A stretch of DNA of 64,000 nucleotides from Sediminicoccus rosea (GTDB taxonomy: Bacteria > Pseudomonadota > Alphaproteobacteria > Acetobacterales > Acetobacteraceae), in contig NZ_CP137852.1 of assembly GCF_033547095.1 (NCBI RefSeq), positions 3,279,501 through 3,343,500 of the forward strand, written 5' to 3'. Shown one piece after another: positions 41,506 to 49,618 of this stretch. Each line of letters opens with the position of its first letter. Positions within the stretch are counted from its first letter, which is position 1. Under the pieces are notes generated by a model, which made no database searches, was not told the origin of the DNA, and was given only the letters and a program-made list of their open reading frames with translations. The position numbers and the translations under genes were made by a program.

Positions 41506-41556
41506 GCAACCCTAACCTCGAGCTTCTGTGTCCCATCCGTCCGGCCAGCGCCCTAC

Positions 41557-42567
41557 CTAATGGCCAGCTTGGCGGCGGAACTTGCTCTTCAGGGATTGCC
41601 GGTCCTGAAGCGCTTGCCCAAGCGCATCCGACGACACTTTGGTCGCGCCTTCGAGGATGGCATCTTTGACGACTGCATCGGCGGCACGCACGAGTTCAGC
41701 CTGGCTTAAGCCATCGAGGGCGGGCTGTATCGTCGGCCAGGAGCGGGCACTCAGCCTAAAACTACCTAGGCGCCGTTCCAGGATGGCGCGTGCGGCCGAC
41801 TGGTCCGGCAGCCCATATTCGATGACTTCGTCGAAACGCCGAGCGAGAGCCTCGTCTAGTATCTCGACGTGATTGGTCGCCGCGAGCACAAGGCTGTCCG
41901 TGCTGTTGGGCTCTTCCATGAAAGCAAGCACAGAATTGAGGACACGGCGGATTTCGCCTACGTCGTTCGAATCCCCACGGCGCGCACCGATCGCATCGAA
42001 CTCATCGAGAAGGTAAACGCCCCGCGTTTGCGCGATCTGATCGAATAGCAGGCGCAACTTCCCGGCCGTCTCACCAAAGAAACGGCTAAACAACGCCTCG
42101 AGCCGGACGGTGAATAGTGGCAGGTGCAGCTCGCCGGCCAACGCCGACGCGGTCATCGTCTTGCCAGTCCCAGGCGGACCAACAAGCAGGATATGCGTGG
42201 TCGGAACCTGCCCGTGGTTCCGAAGAGTCGCGCGCTCCTGCTGCTGCCGTACCACGCGGGTCAGGCGCTCGCGGACGCCGTCTGACAAGACCATGCTGGC
42301 AAGAGAGACCTTGGGGTAGCCGGTCTCGACCAAGCCTTGGAGTTCACCGCGTGGGCGAGCGAGGGGGATTGGCGTCTGACCGCTGGCCGGCCGACCACTG
42401 CGCTGCTGATCCCGAGCCTTCTGGACCAGGCGCTTCAGCCTATCCGCCTCCTCCGGCCGCCCCTGCCGAGCCTCTTGCGCGGCGACCTGTAGCGCGATCG
42501 AAAGGAATTGCTCGTCATCTCCCTCGATATGCGAATTGAGGAGAGCAAGCAGATGCTTCGTCGACAT
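41557..42567 (-). CDS. ietA: AAA+ ATPase of an IetAS-type defence pair
   Basis: A 336-residue AAA+ protein. Walker A is GPPGTGKT (130-137), Walker B YLLDEFDAIG (about 185-194) and sensor 1 LVLAATNH, and the arginine-finger region DEALARRFDEVIEYGLP is intact. It resembles classic FtsH/spastin-like AAA modules. An N-terminal helical region of about 85 residues precedes it. The start at MSTKHLL follows a strong GGAGGGAGG site. It is the upstream gene of the protease pair. The ATPase probably controls or feeds the subtilase during infection (inference from the family). Confidence 0.82.
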   Translation of the reverse strand: MSTKHLLALLNSHIEGDDEQFLSIALQVAAQEARQGRPEEADRLKRLVQKARDQQRSGRPASGQTPIPLARPRGELQGLVETGYPKVSLASMVLSDGVRERLTRVVRQQQERATLRNHGQVPTTHILLVGPPGTGKTMTASALAGELHLPLFTVRLEALFSRFFGETAGKLRLLFDQIAQTRGVYLLDEFDAIGARRGDSNDVGEIRRVLNSVLAFMEEPNSTDSLVLAATNHVEILDEALARRFDEVIEYGLPDQSAARAILERRLGSFRLSARSWPTIQPALDGLSQAELVRAADAVVKDAILEGATKVSSDALGQALQDRQSLKSKFRRQAGH

Positions 42568-42745
42568 TCGCGCCTCCCTCCTTCGCATGCCCGGGATTCA
42601 GCCCGAGAATCTGTTAGCACTTGACGTGGCACGTAGGTGAGTAAATCAATAGCCCACCGTCCGCTATCATGCCAAGATTCTGCGGATATCTCCCAAGAGC
42701 AGTACGCCTGTGGCGGTTGGGCTGCGGACGAGTTAGAGGCGGGGT

Positions 42746-43156
42746 TCAAGGCGATCCTCTGTCGCCCGATGGTGAAGCGGCGAGCACATCAAGCTGCTCT
42801 GCCCACAGTGTCGGAAGCGGCTCCGCCAGCCGCGGTAGCGTTATGTTATCTCGCTGCCGTCCACTGATAATCATCTCAACAACACTGGGCGCCAATAGCG
42901 TGAGTTGAAGCAGGCGGCCAAGGTACCCGCGATCGATCTTCTCCGCCGCAGCCATCTCCGTCACCGATGCGTAGCGCCCCTGATCGAGCATCCGCTGGTA
43001 CCGAAACGCCCGCGCCAGGGCCTTCACCAGCGCCGGGTCGGCGCGCGTGGGGACCCGCGCTACGGTATCCGTCATCGGCGTCACGACGGTCTTCCGCCCT
43101 GGCCGGTGGCGGATCGCCAGCGGCACCCGGACCGTGATGCTGGTCGCCGTGGTCAT
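42746..43156 (-). CDS. Small recombinase-associated protein, helix-turn-helix-like
   Basis: A 136-residue basic protein. A strand-rich basic start (TTATSITVRVPLAIRHRPGRKTVVTP) is followed by a helical part (LVKALARAFRYQRMLDQGRYASVTEMAAAEKIDRGYLGRLLQLTLLAPSVVEMI) that looks like a ParB/KorB-type or phage regulator HTH. The start overlaps the recombinase stop by ATGA, so the two proteins are made together. Proteins of this type often follow serine recombinases in this kind of element. A recombination-directionality or DNA-binding role is possible but not shown. Confidence 0.65.
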   Translation of the reverse strand: MTTATSITVRVPLAIRHRPGRKTVVTPMTDTVARVPTRADPALVKALARAFRYQRMLDQGRYASVTEMAAAEKIDRGYLGRLLQLTLLAPSVVEMIISGRQRDNITLPRLAEPLPTLWAEQLDVLAASPSGDRGSP

Positions 43157-44505
43157 GCTGCCGACCTCAGCGCATCGGGAGCGATGGCGCCGAGGTCGCG
43201 GACCAGGCCGCCGAGCCCGTCCAGCCGCAGCCGAATGTCCGCGCCAGCCGGGCCGACCACCACCCGCTCCACCAGCGACCGCACGATCCGCGCCTGCTCC
43301 GCCGGAAATAGGTGCTCCCACAGCGGGTCGAGCCGATGGAGCGCATCCTGCGTCTCGCCCTCTGTCAGGTCCGGCGCCTCCCTGCGCGCCGCCCGCCAGG
43401 TGCCGACCACGATCTCCGGCTGCCGCAGCAGAGCCCGCACCTGATCGACCACCGCCGCCTCGATCTCCGCTGCCGATACCCGGCGCACGATGGTGTCGTC
43501 GCCGGCGGCGTCGCCCTTCAGCACGCGCTGCGCCACGTAGTATCGGTAGAGGCGGCCGTTCTTTCTGGCGTGGGACGGCGACAAAGCCCGACCGTCGGTG
43601 CCAAAGATCAGCCCCTTCAACAGCGCCGGCGTCTGCGCGCGGCTTTGGTTGGCGCGGACCCGCGGGCTGACCTGGAGCACGGCATGCGCCCGGTCCCACA
43701 GCTCCCGCGGCACGATGCCCTGGTGCTCGCCAGGATAAATGTTTCCCTTGTGCGCGGCCTCGCCGACATAGGTCCGGTTGTTCAGCAGCTTGTAGACATC
43801 GCCCTTGTCGAGCGGGCGGCCCACCTTGCTGGTGAGGCCTTCCTCTCGAAGGCGCTTCACCGTCTCCATGCCCGAGCCCGTCTCGGCGAAGATATCGAAC
43901 ACCCGACGCACCCGCGGCGCCTCGTCCTCATTCACGATCAGCTTCCTGGCTACGACGTCGTAGCCGAGCGGCACCTTGCCCCCCATCCACATGCCACGGG
44001 CTCGGGAGGCCGCGAATTTGTCGCGGATGCGCTCGCCAATGACCTCGCGCTCGAACTGCGCGAAGCTGAGCAGGATATTCAGCGTCAGCCGCCCCATGCT
44101 GGTGGTCGTATTGAACGACTGTGTGACCGACACGAAGGTCACGCCATGCGCGTCCATCACCTCCACCAGCTTGGCGAAATCCATCAGCGAGCGGCTGAGG
44201 CGATCGATTTTGTAGACCACAATCACATCGACCAGGTCGGCCTGGATGTCACGAAGCAGGCGTTGCAGCGCCGGCCGCTCCAGCGTGCCGCCAGAGAAGC
44301 CGCCATCGTCGTAGCGATCGCGGACCAGCAGCCACCCCTCGGCCCGCTGGCTGGTGATGTATGCCTCGCAAGCATCGCGCTGCGCGTCGAGGGTGTTGAA
44401 TTCCTTCTCCAGCCCCTCGTCGGTGGATTTCCGCGTGTAGACCGCACAGCGCAGCTTCTTCGTGGTGGCCGGCATGGCCGGCTCGATGCGGGCGCGCCGG
44501 GTCAT
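43153..44505 (-). CDS. Large serine recombinase (phage/element integrase)
   Basis: A 450-residue resolvase/invertase-type recombinase. The N-terminal catalytic domain has Ser27 in AVYTRKSTDEG, then DDGGFSGGTLERPALQRLL, YKIDRLSRSL and GRLTLNILLSFAQFEREVIGERIRDK. The recombinase domain (GKVPLGYDV, VRRVFDIFAETGSG) and a C-terminal region follow, but the zinc-ribbon cysteines often seen in this family are missing. It should integrate and excise the element, and probably marks its left end near 42.6-42.7 kb. It is coupled by 4-base overlaps to genes on both sides. Confidence 0.92.
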   Translation of the reverse strand: MTRRARIEPAMPATTKKLRCAVYTRKSTDEGLEKEFNTLDAQRDACEAYITSQRAEGWLLVRDRYDDGGFSGGTLERPALQRLLRDIQADLVDVIVVYKIDRLSRSLMDFAKLVEVMDAHGVTFVSVTQSFNTTTSMGRLTLNILLSFAQFEREVIGERIRDKFAASRARGMWMGGKVPLGYDVVARKLIVNEDEAPRVRRVFDIFAETGSGMETVKRLREEGLTSKVGRPLDKGDVYKLLNNRTYVGEAAHKGNIYPGEHQGIVPRELWDRAHAVLQVSPRVRANQSRAQTPALLKGLIFGTDGRALSPSHARKNGRLYRYYVAQRVLKGDAAGDDTIVRRVSAAEIEAAVVDQVRALLRQPEIVVGTWRAARREAPDLTEGETQDALHRLDPLWEHLFPAEQARIVRSLVERVVVGPAGADIRLRLDGLGGLVRDLGAIAPDALRSAA

Positions 44506-44999
44506 GCGTCACCCCGCGCGCGCAATCCGAAGAATGTCCAGCCGTTCCACCGCGTGCCGGTGATGTGGCGCGCGATTGCCGAGAGCGACTGATACGGCCG
44601 CCCCTCGAACTCGAAGTCGTCGACGCGCACGGTGACCACGTGCCGCACGCCCTGCCATTCCCTGATCAGGCGGGTGCCGGCCAGCGGGCGGCTATCGGCG
44701 CGGATGCGACGCAGGACGACGTTGCCGCCATCCAATTGTTCGCCAAGCGCCACCAGCCGGTCGACGGTCTCGGGCTTCAGCCCGCCATAGGCCAATTCCT
44801 GGATGCGATAGGCCAGCCGGCTCTGGATGTAGGCCCGATTCCAGGGCGGCGGCTCCTTGCCGAACAGCTCCCGCCATTGGTCTTTCAGCATGGCGGTGGG
44901 CGCAGCCTGCAGCGCGGCGAGGCGGCTCAGCACCTGCGTCGGCGGGATCTTCGGGATGGTGGGTGCCGGCGCGGCCGCGGCGGTGGATCGTCTGGTCAT
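44502..44999 (-). CDS. DUF2924 family protein
   Basis: A 165-residue protein with the DUF2924 pattern: LKDQWRELFGKEPPPWNRAYIQSRLAYRIQELAYGGLKPE, then GTRLIREWQGVRHVVTVRVDDFEFEGRPYQSLSAIARHITGTRWNGWTFFGL. The end resembles the RAMA-like DNA-modification-associated fold (inference). DUF2924 genes are regular neighbours of serine recombinases in alphaproteobacterial phage elements, as here, where it overlaps the recombinase start by 4 bases. The function is unknown. Confidence 0.85.
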   Translation of the reverse strand: MTRRSTAAAAPAPTIPKIPPTQVLSRLAALQAAPTAMLKDQWRELFGKEPPPWNRAYIQSRLAYRIQELAYGGLKPETVDRLVALGEQLDGGNVVLRRIRADSRPLAGTRLIREWQGVRHVVTVRVDDFEFEGRPYQSLSAIARHITGTRWNGWTFFGLRARGDA

Positions 45000-45211
45000 G
45001 CGAGTCCCTTCCTGTTGGGGTTCGCATGCAGGCGCTGCCTGCCAGTGGAGTGAAGGCGAACGTCTCCCGCCCCCCGAGCTATCTCCTCATCCCGCGCATC
45101 ATCCTCGGCAGCGCGGCTGCGCAGCCGCACCAGGCCCCTAGCCAGGATGCCGCAGACCTCGCGGAGGTGCGGCGGAAGGTGAGCGTTCAGTCCCACGGGC
45201 GATGGCTTCAT
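44996..45211 (-). CDS. Small conserved protein upstream of DUF2924
   Basis: A 71-residue protein whose stop overlaps the DUF2924 start by 4 bases. The core LPPHLREVCGILARGLVRLRSR is an amphipathic helix. Short proteins with this helix and an LH-x-T-x-Q-x-LHANP-like tail are common before DUF2924 genes. The start context GGGTAGGGCTAAGTATG is repeated exactly at 47839-47855 on the other strand, at the start of another small gene. The function is unknown. Confidence 0.65.
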   Translation of the reverse strand: MKPSPVGLNAHLPPHLREVCGILARGLVRLRSRAAEDDARDEEIARGAGDVRLHSTGRQRLHANPNRKGLA

Positions 45212-45248
45212 ACTTAGCCCTACCCGCCTCGGCGGCGATCCGTCCCAA

Positions 45249-45938
45249 TCAGGCGGGCATGCGCGCCAAAGCCTCGTGATAACGCCGCCAGAGCAAAGCG
45301 ACTTTCTTCTTGATGGTGCTCTGGTCTGGGTACTGATTACGGGCTGCGAACCACTCCACCATGCGCCGGACGATGGCTGCTTGGCTTTCTGGGAAGCCGT
45401 CAATCTGCATCGATACCGCCAGCTCGCAGTAGAACTCGTCCCAGTCATATTTCGGCGGCGCCCCGCGCTGGCCATTTCGGGCGACGACAGGCACGGTTGC
45501 CGTCGAGACTATCGTCGCTGCTTGCTCTGCCTCGAAGCGCTCGCGCTCAGCATGCCGAACAACCAGCCGCTCGCGAGGCACAAGGAACTGCTCCTCCCCA
45601 TCCGATGGCACCCAGAGGCTGCGGTACATGCCCGGTTCCGTGCGAAATGCGCTCACCCCGTGCGTCCCCGTCATCATCACGTGCCAGGCGTCGTGCGCCC
45701 ACAGATCCAGCGTCCCGGTGAACCGGAAGCGGCGCTCCGGCATGTCGACGAAATGTCCATCATCCACTTCCTCGACGCTGCCATCTTCAAGCGGCAGCTG
45801 CGCCACCACGATCGATAGCGTCAGTTCGCCAGCGATGGCGAAGTTGGCGATGTCGAGTTCACTTACGCCCCAACGTTCACAGACCTCGGCCAGCCCGTAG
45901 CAGGGCTTCCTCACAATTCGGCCGCCCACGACGTTCAT
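45249..45938 (-). CDS. Hypothetical protein of the lysogeny block
   Basis: A 229-residue protein, family not recognised. The N-terminus (YGLAEVCERWGVSELDIANFAIAGELTLSIVV) looks like a helix-turn-helix that could bind DNA. The middle is beta-rich with PERRFRFTGTLDLWAHDAW. The C-terminus (YDWDEFYCELAVSMQIDGFPESQAAIVRRMVEWFAARNQYPDQSTIKKKVALLWRRY) is helical and recurs in many phage-borne hypothetical proteins. It overlaps the XRE regulator gene by 4 bases. Confidence 0.65.
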   Translation of the reverse strand: MNVVGGRIVRKPCYGLAEVCERWGVSELDIANFAIAGELTLSIVVAQLPLEDGSVEEVDDGHFVDMPERRFRFTGTLDLWAHDAWHVMMTGTHGVSAFRTEPGMYRSLWVPSDGEEQFLVPRERLVVRHAERERFEAEQAATIVSTATVPVVARNGQRGAPPKYDWDEFYCELAVSMQIDGFPESQAAIVRRMVEWFAARNQYPDQSTIKKKVALLWRRYHEALARMPA

Positions 45939-46216
45939 CCCTTCCCGACAAAGCGCAACCGCCGATACGCTTGCACAACCTTGGCCATATCCTTCCGCAT
46001 GTCGGGCGGCAGTCGCTGCGCCTCGACGAACAGATCATCCATCCGCACGCCGAGAATGGCGGCGGCACGCTCTATCAGCTCGTCGCGGGGCGGATTTTCC
46101 TGGTCGCGCTCAATGCGCGACCAATAGGCCGCCGAGATTTCCAATCGCTCCGCGAAATCGTTCAACCCGATGCCGAGCGCAGTCCGTCGCTCGCGGATGA
46201 CCGATCCAAAGCTCAC
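45935..46216 (-). CDS. XRE family transcriptional regulator
   Basis: A 93-residue protein with a Cro/CI-type helix-turn-helix at about residues 7-62 (IRERRTALGIGLNDFAERLEISAAYWSRIERDQENPPRDELIERAAAILG). The C-terminal tail is short, without a protease or dimerisation domain. It overlaps the ImmA/IrrE peptidase gene by 4 bases, the standard ICE/phage repressor-antirepressor pair. It probably binds the operator palindrome at 46966-46988 in front of this operon and controls entry to excision or replication. Confidence 0.9.
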   Translation of the reverse strand: MSFGSVIRERRTALGIGLNDFAERLEISAAYWSRIERDQENPPRDELIERAAAILGVRMDDLFVEAQRLPPDMRKDMAKVVQAYRRLRFVGKG

Positions 46217-46947
46217 CGTTGCTCTCCTTGAACCAGGCCGTAGCGGCTCAGCCGTACGGCGATAAAGCGCTCTGATACGCCGAAGTCGCCCGCCAGCGCG
46301 GCGACCACGCCCTCGATCACCTCGGGCGGGTTGTCGGCGGCCAAAACGCGGCTGCCCTGCCGTCCCCGATGCGCCGCATGCACCGTGCGCAGCCGCTCGG
46401 ACCGCGCGTGCACAAGCATCCGGAGGTGGAGCTGCACCGGGGGAGCGAGTAGCGCACCCATGAATTCATTCGCCCGACGCTCGGAGGCCGCTGTGGTCCG
46501 ATCGAGCAGCGCGCTCGGGCCGGCCGTCACTGACCGATACCGCCGCGCTGGCGTGCCGAGTGCCACAGGCACATCGAACACCACGTGGCCCAGCTCGTGC
46601 GCCGCGGTGCTGATTGCCAGGTCCGGCCGGCCGGCCACCATGCGCGCATTCACCGAGACCAGCGCCGTGCCGGGCATGTCGGGATCCGTCTCGCAGACGC
46701 CGAGCACCGCCGCTCCGGTACCATCATGCACGGGGTGGTCGAGCTCCCAGGCGACCAGGATAGCCCGGCCATTCGCCGATACCGTCCGCGTGGCGCCGAC
46801 CAGTGCGGCGAGCGGCAGCGCGAATCCACCAGGCTCGGTCATGGCCTGGCGGCGCACCTGCGCCGCGACCGCCCAGAGGGTCTGGGCCGACAACGGCCGA
46901 GGCGCGCCCGAAGCGGCGTGATGCGGGTACTCAACAGTGATGGACAT
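46213..46947 (-). CDS. ImmA/IrrE family metallo-endopeptidase
   Basis: A 244-residue zinc peptidase. The catalytic motif HELGH is at 117-121, and the ERRANEF segment carries the downstream zinc ligand. In ICEBs1 and many phages such enzymes cleave the neighbouring XRE repressor and induce the element. The start at MSITVEYP was chosen because similarity begins there. It is the first gene of the minus-strand block of six or seven overlapping genes that ends with the recombinase. Confidence 0.9.
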   Translation of the reverse strand: MSITVEYPHHAASGAPRPLSAQTLWAVAAQVRRQAMTEPGGFALPLAALVGATRTVSANGRAILVAWELDHPVHDGTGAAVLGVCETDPDMPGTALVSVNARMVAGRPDLAISTAAHELGHVVFDVPVALGTPARRYRSVTAGPSALLDRTTAASERRANEFMGALLAPPVQLHLRMLVHARSERLRTVHAAHRGRQGSRVLAADNPPEVIEGVVAALAGDFGVSERFIAVRLSRYGLVQGEQR

Positions 46948-46965
46948 GCCGGGATCATGACGAAT

Positions 46966-46988
46966 TGCTGTGCGATTGGTCAACAGCA
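46966..46988 (-). promoter_or_regulatory. Operator palindrome and promoter of the lysogeny block
   Basis: TGCTGT and ACAGCA form a 6-bp palindrome around 11 bases, about 19 bases upstream of the ImmA/IrrE start. Read on the minus strand, TTGACC within it, then 17 bases, then TCATGA gives a plausible sigma-70 promoter, so a bound repressor would block the -35 element. The XRE protein two genes downstream is the likely ligand. Confidence 0.6.
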
Positions 46989-47126
46989 TTGTTCCCCTCA
47001 TGTTCGCCCATCCCCGATATCCACAGGCGATCGGCTGAGGGAGCAGTTCCCGCATGGGTGGGGCGTAAATCGCCAGGCTATCCCTCTGATTTCGGTCGAA
47101 AGAGGCCATAAGTCACTGAATTAACA

Positions 47127-47160
47127 TGGGGAATAAATCCCAGATCACTTTAATTCCCCA
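47127..47160. promoter_or_regulatory. Inverted repeat in the divergent control region
   Basis: TGGGGAAT (47127-47134) and ATTCCCCA (47153-47160) are perfect 8-base arms in an AT-rich stretch about 85 bases upstream of the sigma-like factor gene. It may be an operator for the plus-strand phage operon. Confidence 0.5.
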
Positions 47161-47243
47161 TTGCGCCCCATTCCGCCTCTCCGCCCCGGCAGGCCGTGTG
47201 GTTGCTTCTGGACGTCATAGCCGCCCAGCAGGAGCCACGCCCG

Positions 47244-47819
47244 ATGCCCGCCCAGCTTTCCCTCGCCGATCTCGATGTCGTTCACCCGCTTGCCGAGCGG
47301 TACGCGCGGCGCCTCTGCCGCACCCTCGGGCGGCCGAGCCATGAGCGGGAGGACATGGAGCAGGACATGCTGCTCGACCTCCTGGCGCGGTTGCCCGGCT
47401 TCGATCCGGCGCGCGGGACGCTGGCGGCCTTCGCCACGGTTTGCTTCCAGCACCGCGCGTCCCGTCTCGCGATCCGCCTGCGCCGCGAGAAGCGCGAACG
47501 GCATGAGGCGTCGCTGGACGACGTGGTGCCCGGCCAGGAGGAGGACCTGACCCTCGCCGACATCATCCCCGAATCCGAGGGGTATGCGGCGTGGTGCGGC
47601 CAGCAGACCGACGCGGTGGCCGCGCTGGAGCGCCGCCTCGATCTGGATCGCGCCGGCACCGTCCTGGACCAGCGCGACCACAGCATCTGCGCAGCCCTGA
47701 CGCAGTGCACGCCGCACGAGCTCGGCCAGCAGGGTCCCCTGCCGCGGTCGGTCCTCTACCGCCGCATCCGCGAACTGCGCCTGCGGCTCCTCGCCGGCGG
47801 CATCGCCGCTGCGGCCTGA
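47244..47819 (+). CDS. RNA polymerase sigma-70-like factor of the phage element
   Basis: A 191-residue protein with sigma region 2-like helices (AERYARRLCRTLGRPSHEREDMEQDMLLDLLARLPGFDPARGTLAAFATVCFQHRASRLAIRLRREKR) and a C-terminal part (LTQCTPHELGQQGPLPRSVLYRRIRELRLRL) that fits a region 4 helix-turn-helix. It is the first gene of the plus-strand block, so it could direct expression of the replication and packaging genes. The start has GGAG nine bases upstream. ECF-type sigma is the best fit, with moderate certainty. Confidence 0.75.
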   Translation: MPAQLSLADLDVVHPLAERYARRLCRTLGRPSHEREDMEQDMLLDLLARLPGFDPARGTLAAFATVCFQHRASRLAIRLRREKRERHEASLDDVVPGQEEDLTLADIIPESEGYAAWCGQQTDAVAALERRLDLDRAGTVLDQRDHSICAALTQCTPHELGQQGPLPRSVLYRRIRELRLRLLAGGIAAAA

Positions 47820-47852
47820 GACGCATCGGCGAGGGGCTGGGTAGGGCTAAGT

Positions 47853-48194
47853 ATGGACACCTTCATCACCGACATCCGCGCAGTGTCGAAGCCTCTCACC
47901 GAGGCGTCGCTCTGCACCTGGCTGGGCGCCGCGGCTCCCGGCGACAGCATCACCTACCACCGCGGCACGCTCGCCCGGCAGGTCTGCCCGCAGTTGCGGT
48001 GCCTGCCCGAGCAGGAGCGCACCGCGCTGCAGCGCTTGGCGGCCCGCGCCTGGAAGCTGGCCGAGCTCGGCCTGGCGGACATCGTGCAGCGCCGCCACGG
48101 CTATGAGGACTACGCCTACATCCTCGTCGCCCGCCGCCGGCCGCGTCGCTATGCGTCGTCCATCCTGCCCCTACTGCTCGCGGAGGCCGCGTGA
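47853..48194 (+). CDS. Small phage-block protein
   Basis: A 113-residue protein, not recognised. It looks like a winged-helix fold (LTEASLCTWLGAAAPGDSITYHRGTLARQ, then ERTALQRLAARAWKLAELGLADIVQRRHGYEDYAYILVARR), a pattern found in small phage regulators. The start lies in GGGTAGGGCTAAGTATG, which is also found at the start of the gene at 45211. It overlaps the next gene by one base. Confidence 0.65.
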   Translation: MDTFITDIRAVSKPLTEASLCTWLGAAAPGDSITYHRGTLARQVCPQLRCLPEQERTALQRLAARAWKLAELGLADIVQRRHGYEDYAYILVARRRPRRYASSILPLLLAEAA

Positions 48195-48736
48195 TGGACG
48201 CGCCCCGCACCAACCGCCCCACCCTCGACGCACTGCGCCACATGCCGGTGAGCGACGTCATCGCGCTTCCCGCCGAGCATCTCGCGCTGCTGCAGACCGA
48301 TGCGCGCGAGGCGCTCGATGCCGCCAAGCGTATGCAGGACTGGATCGAGGCCGCGATCGCGCTCCGCTATGAGCAGCGCGCCATCGGCGCCCGTGCCGCC
48401 GCCGGCAAAGACACCGGCACCGTTCGCTTCCGGGACGGCGCCGTGGAGATCGCCGTCGATCTGCCGAAGAAGGTGGATTGGGATCAGGCCCGGCTCGCGG
48501 CGCTGTCGGAGCAGATCCGCGCCGGCGGCGAGGATCCCGGCCAGTACGTCGAGGTCAGCTTCAAGGTCTCGGAGCGCGCCTATACCGCCTGGCCGGAGCG
48601 CATTCGCGCCGCCTTCGATCCGGCCCGCACGGTGCGCACGGGCCGCGCCACCTATCGCCTCGCCATCCTCTCCGATGTCGCGCAGCGCGACAGCTCGCAT
48701 GCCGCAGGCATCCTCCCGATGCAGGGAGGCCGCTGA
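48194..48736 (+). CDS. Phage protein of unknown function
   Basis: A 180-residue soluble protein. A helical half (HLALLQTDAREALDAAKRMQDWIEAAIALRYEQRA) is followed by a beta-rich half (TVRFRDGAVEIAVDLPKKVDWDQARLAALSEQI, then YVEVSFKVSERAYTAWPERIRAAFDPART). Proteins of this shape precede Sak4-type ATPases in many alphaproteobacterial prophages. It starts at an ATG overlapping the previous stop and ends by overlapping the ATPase start. The function is unknown. Confidence 0.7.
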   Translation: MDAPRTNRPTLDALRHMPVSDVIALPAEHLALLQTDAREALDAAKRMQDWIEAAIALRYEQRAIGARAAAGKDTGTVRFRDGAVEIAVDLPKKVDWDQARLAALSEQIRAGGEDPGQYVEVSFKVSERAYTAWPERIRAAFDPARTVRTGRATYRLAILSDVAQRDSSHAAGILPMQGGR

Positions 48737-49602
48737 TGGCGCTGCGTATCATCACCGCAGACGAGCGGCAGGCCGAGGAGCGCGGCGTCAAGGCTGCCAT
48801 TCTCGGCAAGCCCGGCATGGGCAAGACCTGGCTTCTGAACACCACCTGCGCCGTCACCACGCTCTTCATGGATCTCGAGGCGGGCGATCTCGCCGTGCAG
48901 GGCTGGCGGGGCGCTTCGATCCGCCCGCGGACGTGGGAGGAATGCCGCGACCTGGCGCTGTTCCTCGCCGGCCCGAACCCCGCGCTGCGCGACGACCAGC
49001 CCTATTCCGCGGCCCAGCATGCGCGGGTGGTTCGCGAGTACGGCGATCCGGCGCGCATGGATCACTACGTCACGCTGTTCATCGACAGCATCACCGTCGC
49101 CGGTCGCCTCTGCTTCCAGTGGTGCCGCGGCCAGCCCGAGGCCTTCGCGGAGCGCACCGGCAAGCCTGACGTGCGCGGCGCCTACGGCCTCCATGGGCGC
49201 GAGATGATCGCATGGCTCACGCATCTGCAGCACGCCCGCGGCCGCAACGTGATCTTCGTCGGGATCCTCGACGAGAAGCTCGACGACTTCAATCGCCGCG
49301 TGTTCAGCCTGCAGATCGAGGGCAGCAAGACCAGCCTCGAACTGCCGGGCATCGTCGATGAAGTGCTTACGCTGGCAGAGATCAAGGACCAGGGCGGGCA
49401 GCCGTTCCGAGCGCTGGTCTGCCACACGCTGAACCCCTGGGGCTATCCGGCGAAGGACCGCAGTGGCCGGCTCGACCTGCTGGAGCCACCGGATCTCGGA
49501 CGCATCTTCGCCAAGATCCGCAGAACGGAAGCGCCCATTGCGGCGGCGCCCGCGCTGACGGCCCCGCTCATCACTGCCGCCACCGACACCCCCACCACCT
49601 GA
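48736..49602 (+). CDS. RecA-fold ATPase, Sak4-like recombination protein
   Basis: A 288-residue P-loop ATPase with Walker A GKPGMGKT (24-31). TLFMDLEAGD and YVTLFIDSITVAGR provide Walker B-like acidic residues, and FVGILDEK follows. The size and motifs fit Sak4-type phage single-strand annealing or RecA-like proteins, which act with a single-strand binding protein. The next gene has the expected size and Pro-rich acidic-poor tail for such a partner. The C-terminal 25 residues are Ala/Thr/Pro-rich and probably disordered. Confidence 0.75.
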   Translation: MALRIITADERQAEERGVKAAILGKPGMGKTWLLNTTCAVTTLFMDLEAGDLAVQGWRGASIRPRTWEECRDLALFLAGPNPALRDDQPYSAAQHARVVREYGDPARMDHYVTLFIDSITVAGRLCFQWCRGQPEAFAERTGKPDVRGAYGLHGREMIAWLTHLQHARGRNVIFVGILDEKLDDFNRRVFSLQIEGSKTSLELPGIVDEVLTLAEIKDQGGQPFRALVCHTLNPWGYPAKDRSGRLDLLEPPDLGRIFAKIRRTEAPIAAAPALTAPLITAATDTPTT

Positions 49603-49618
49603 CCGGAGGAGAAGCACC

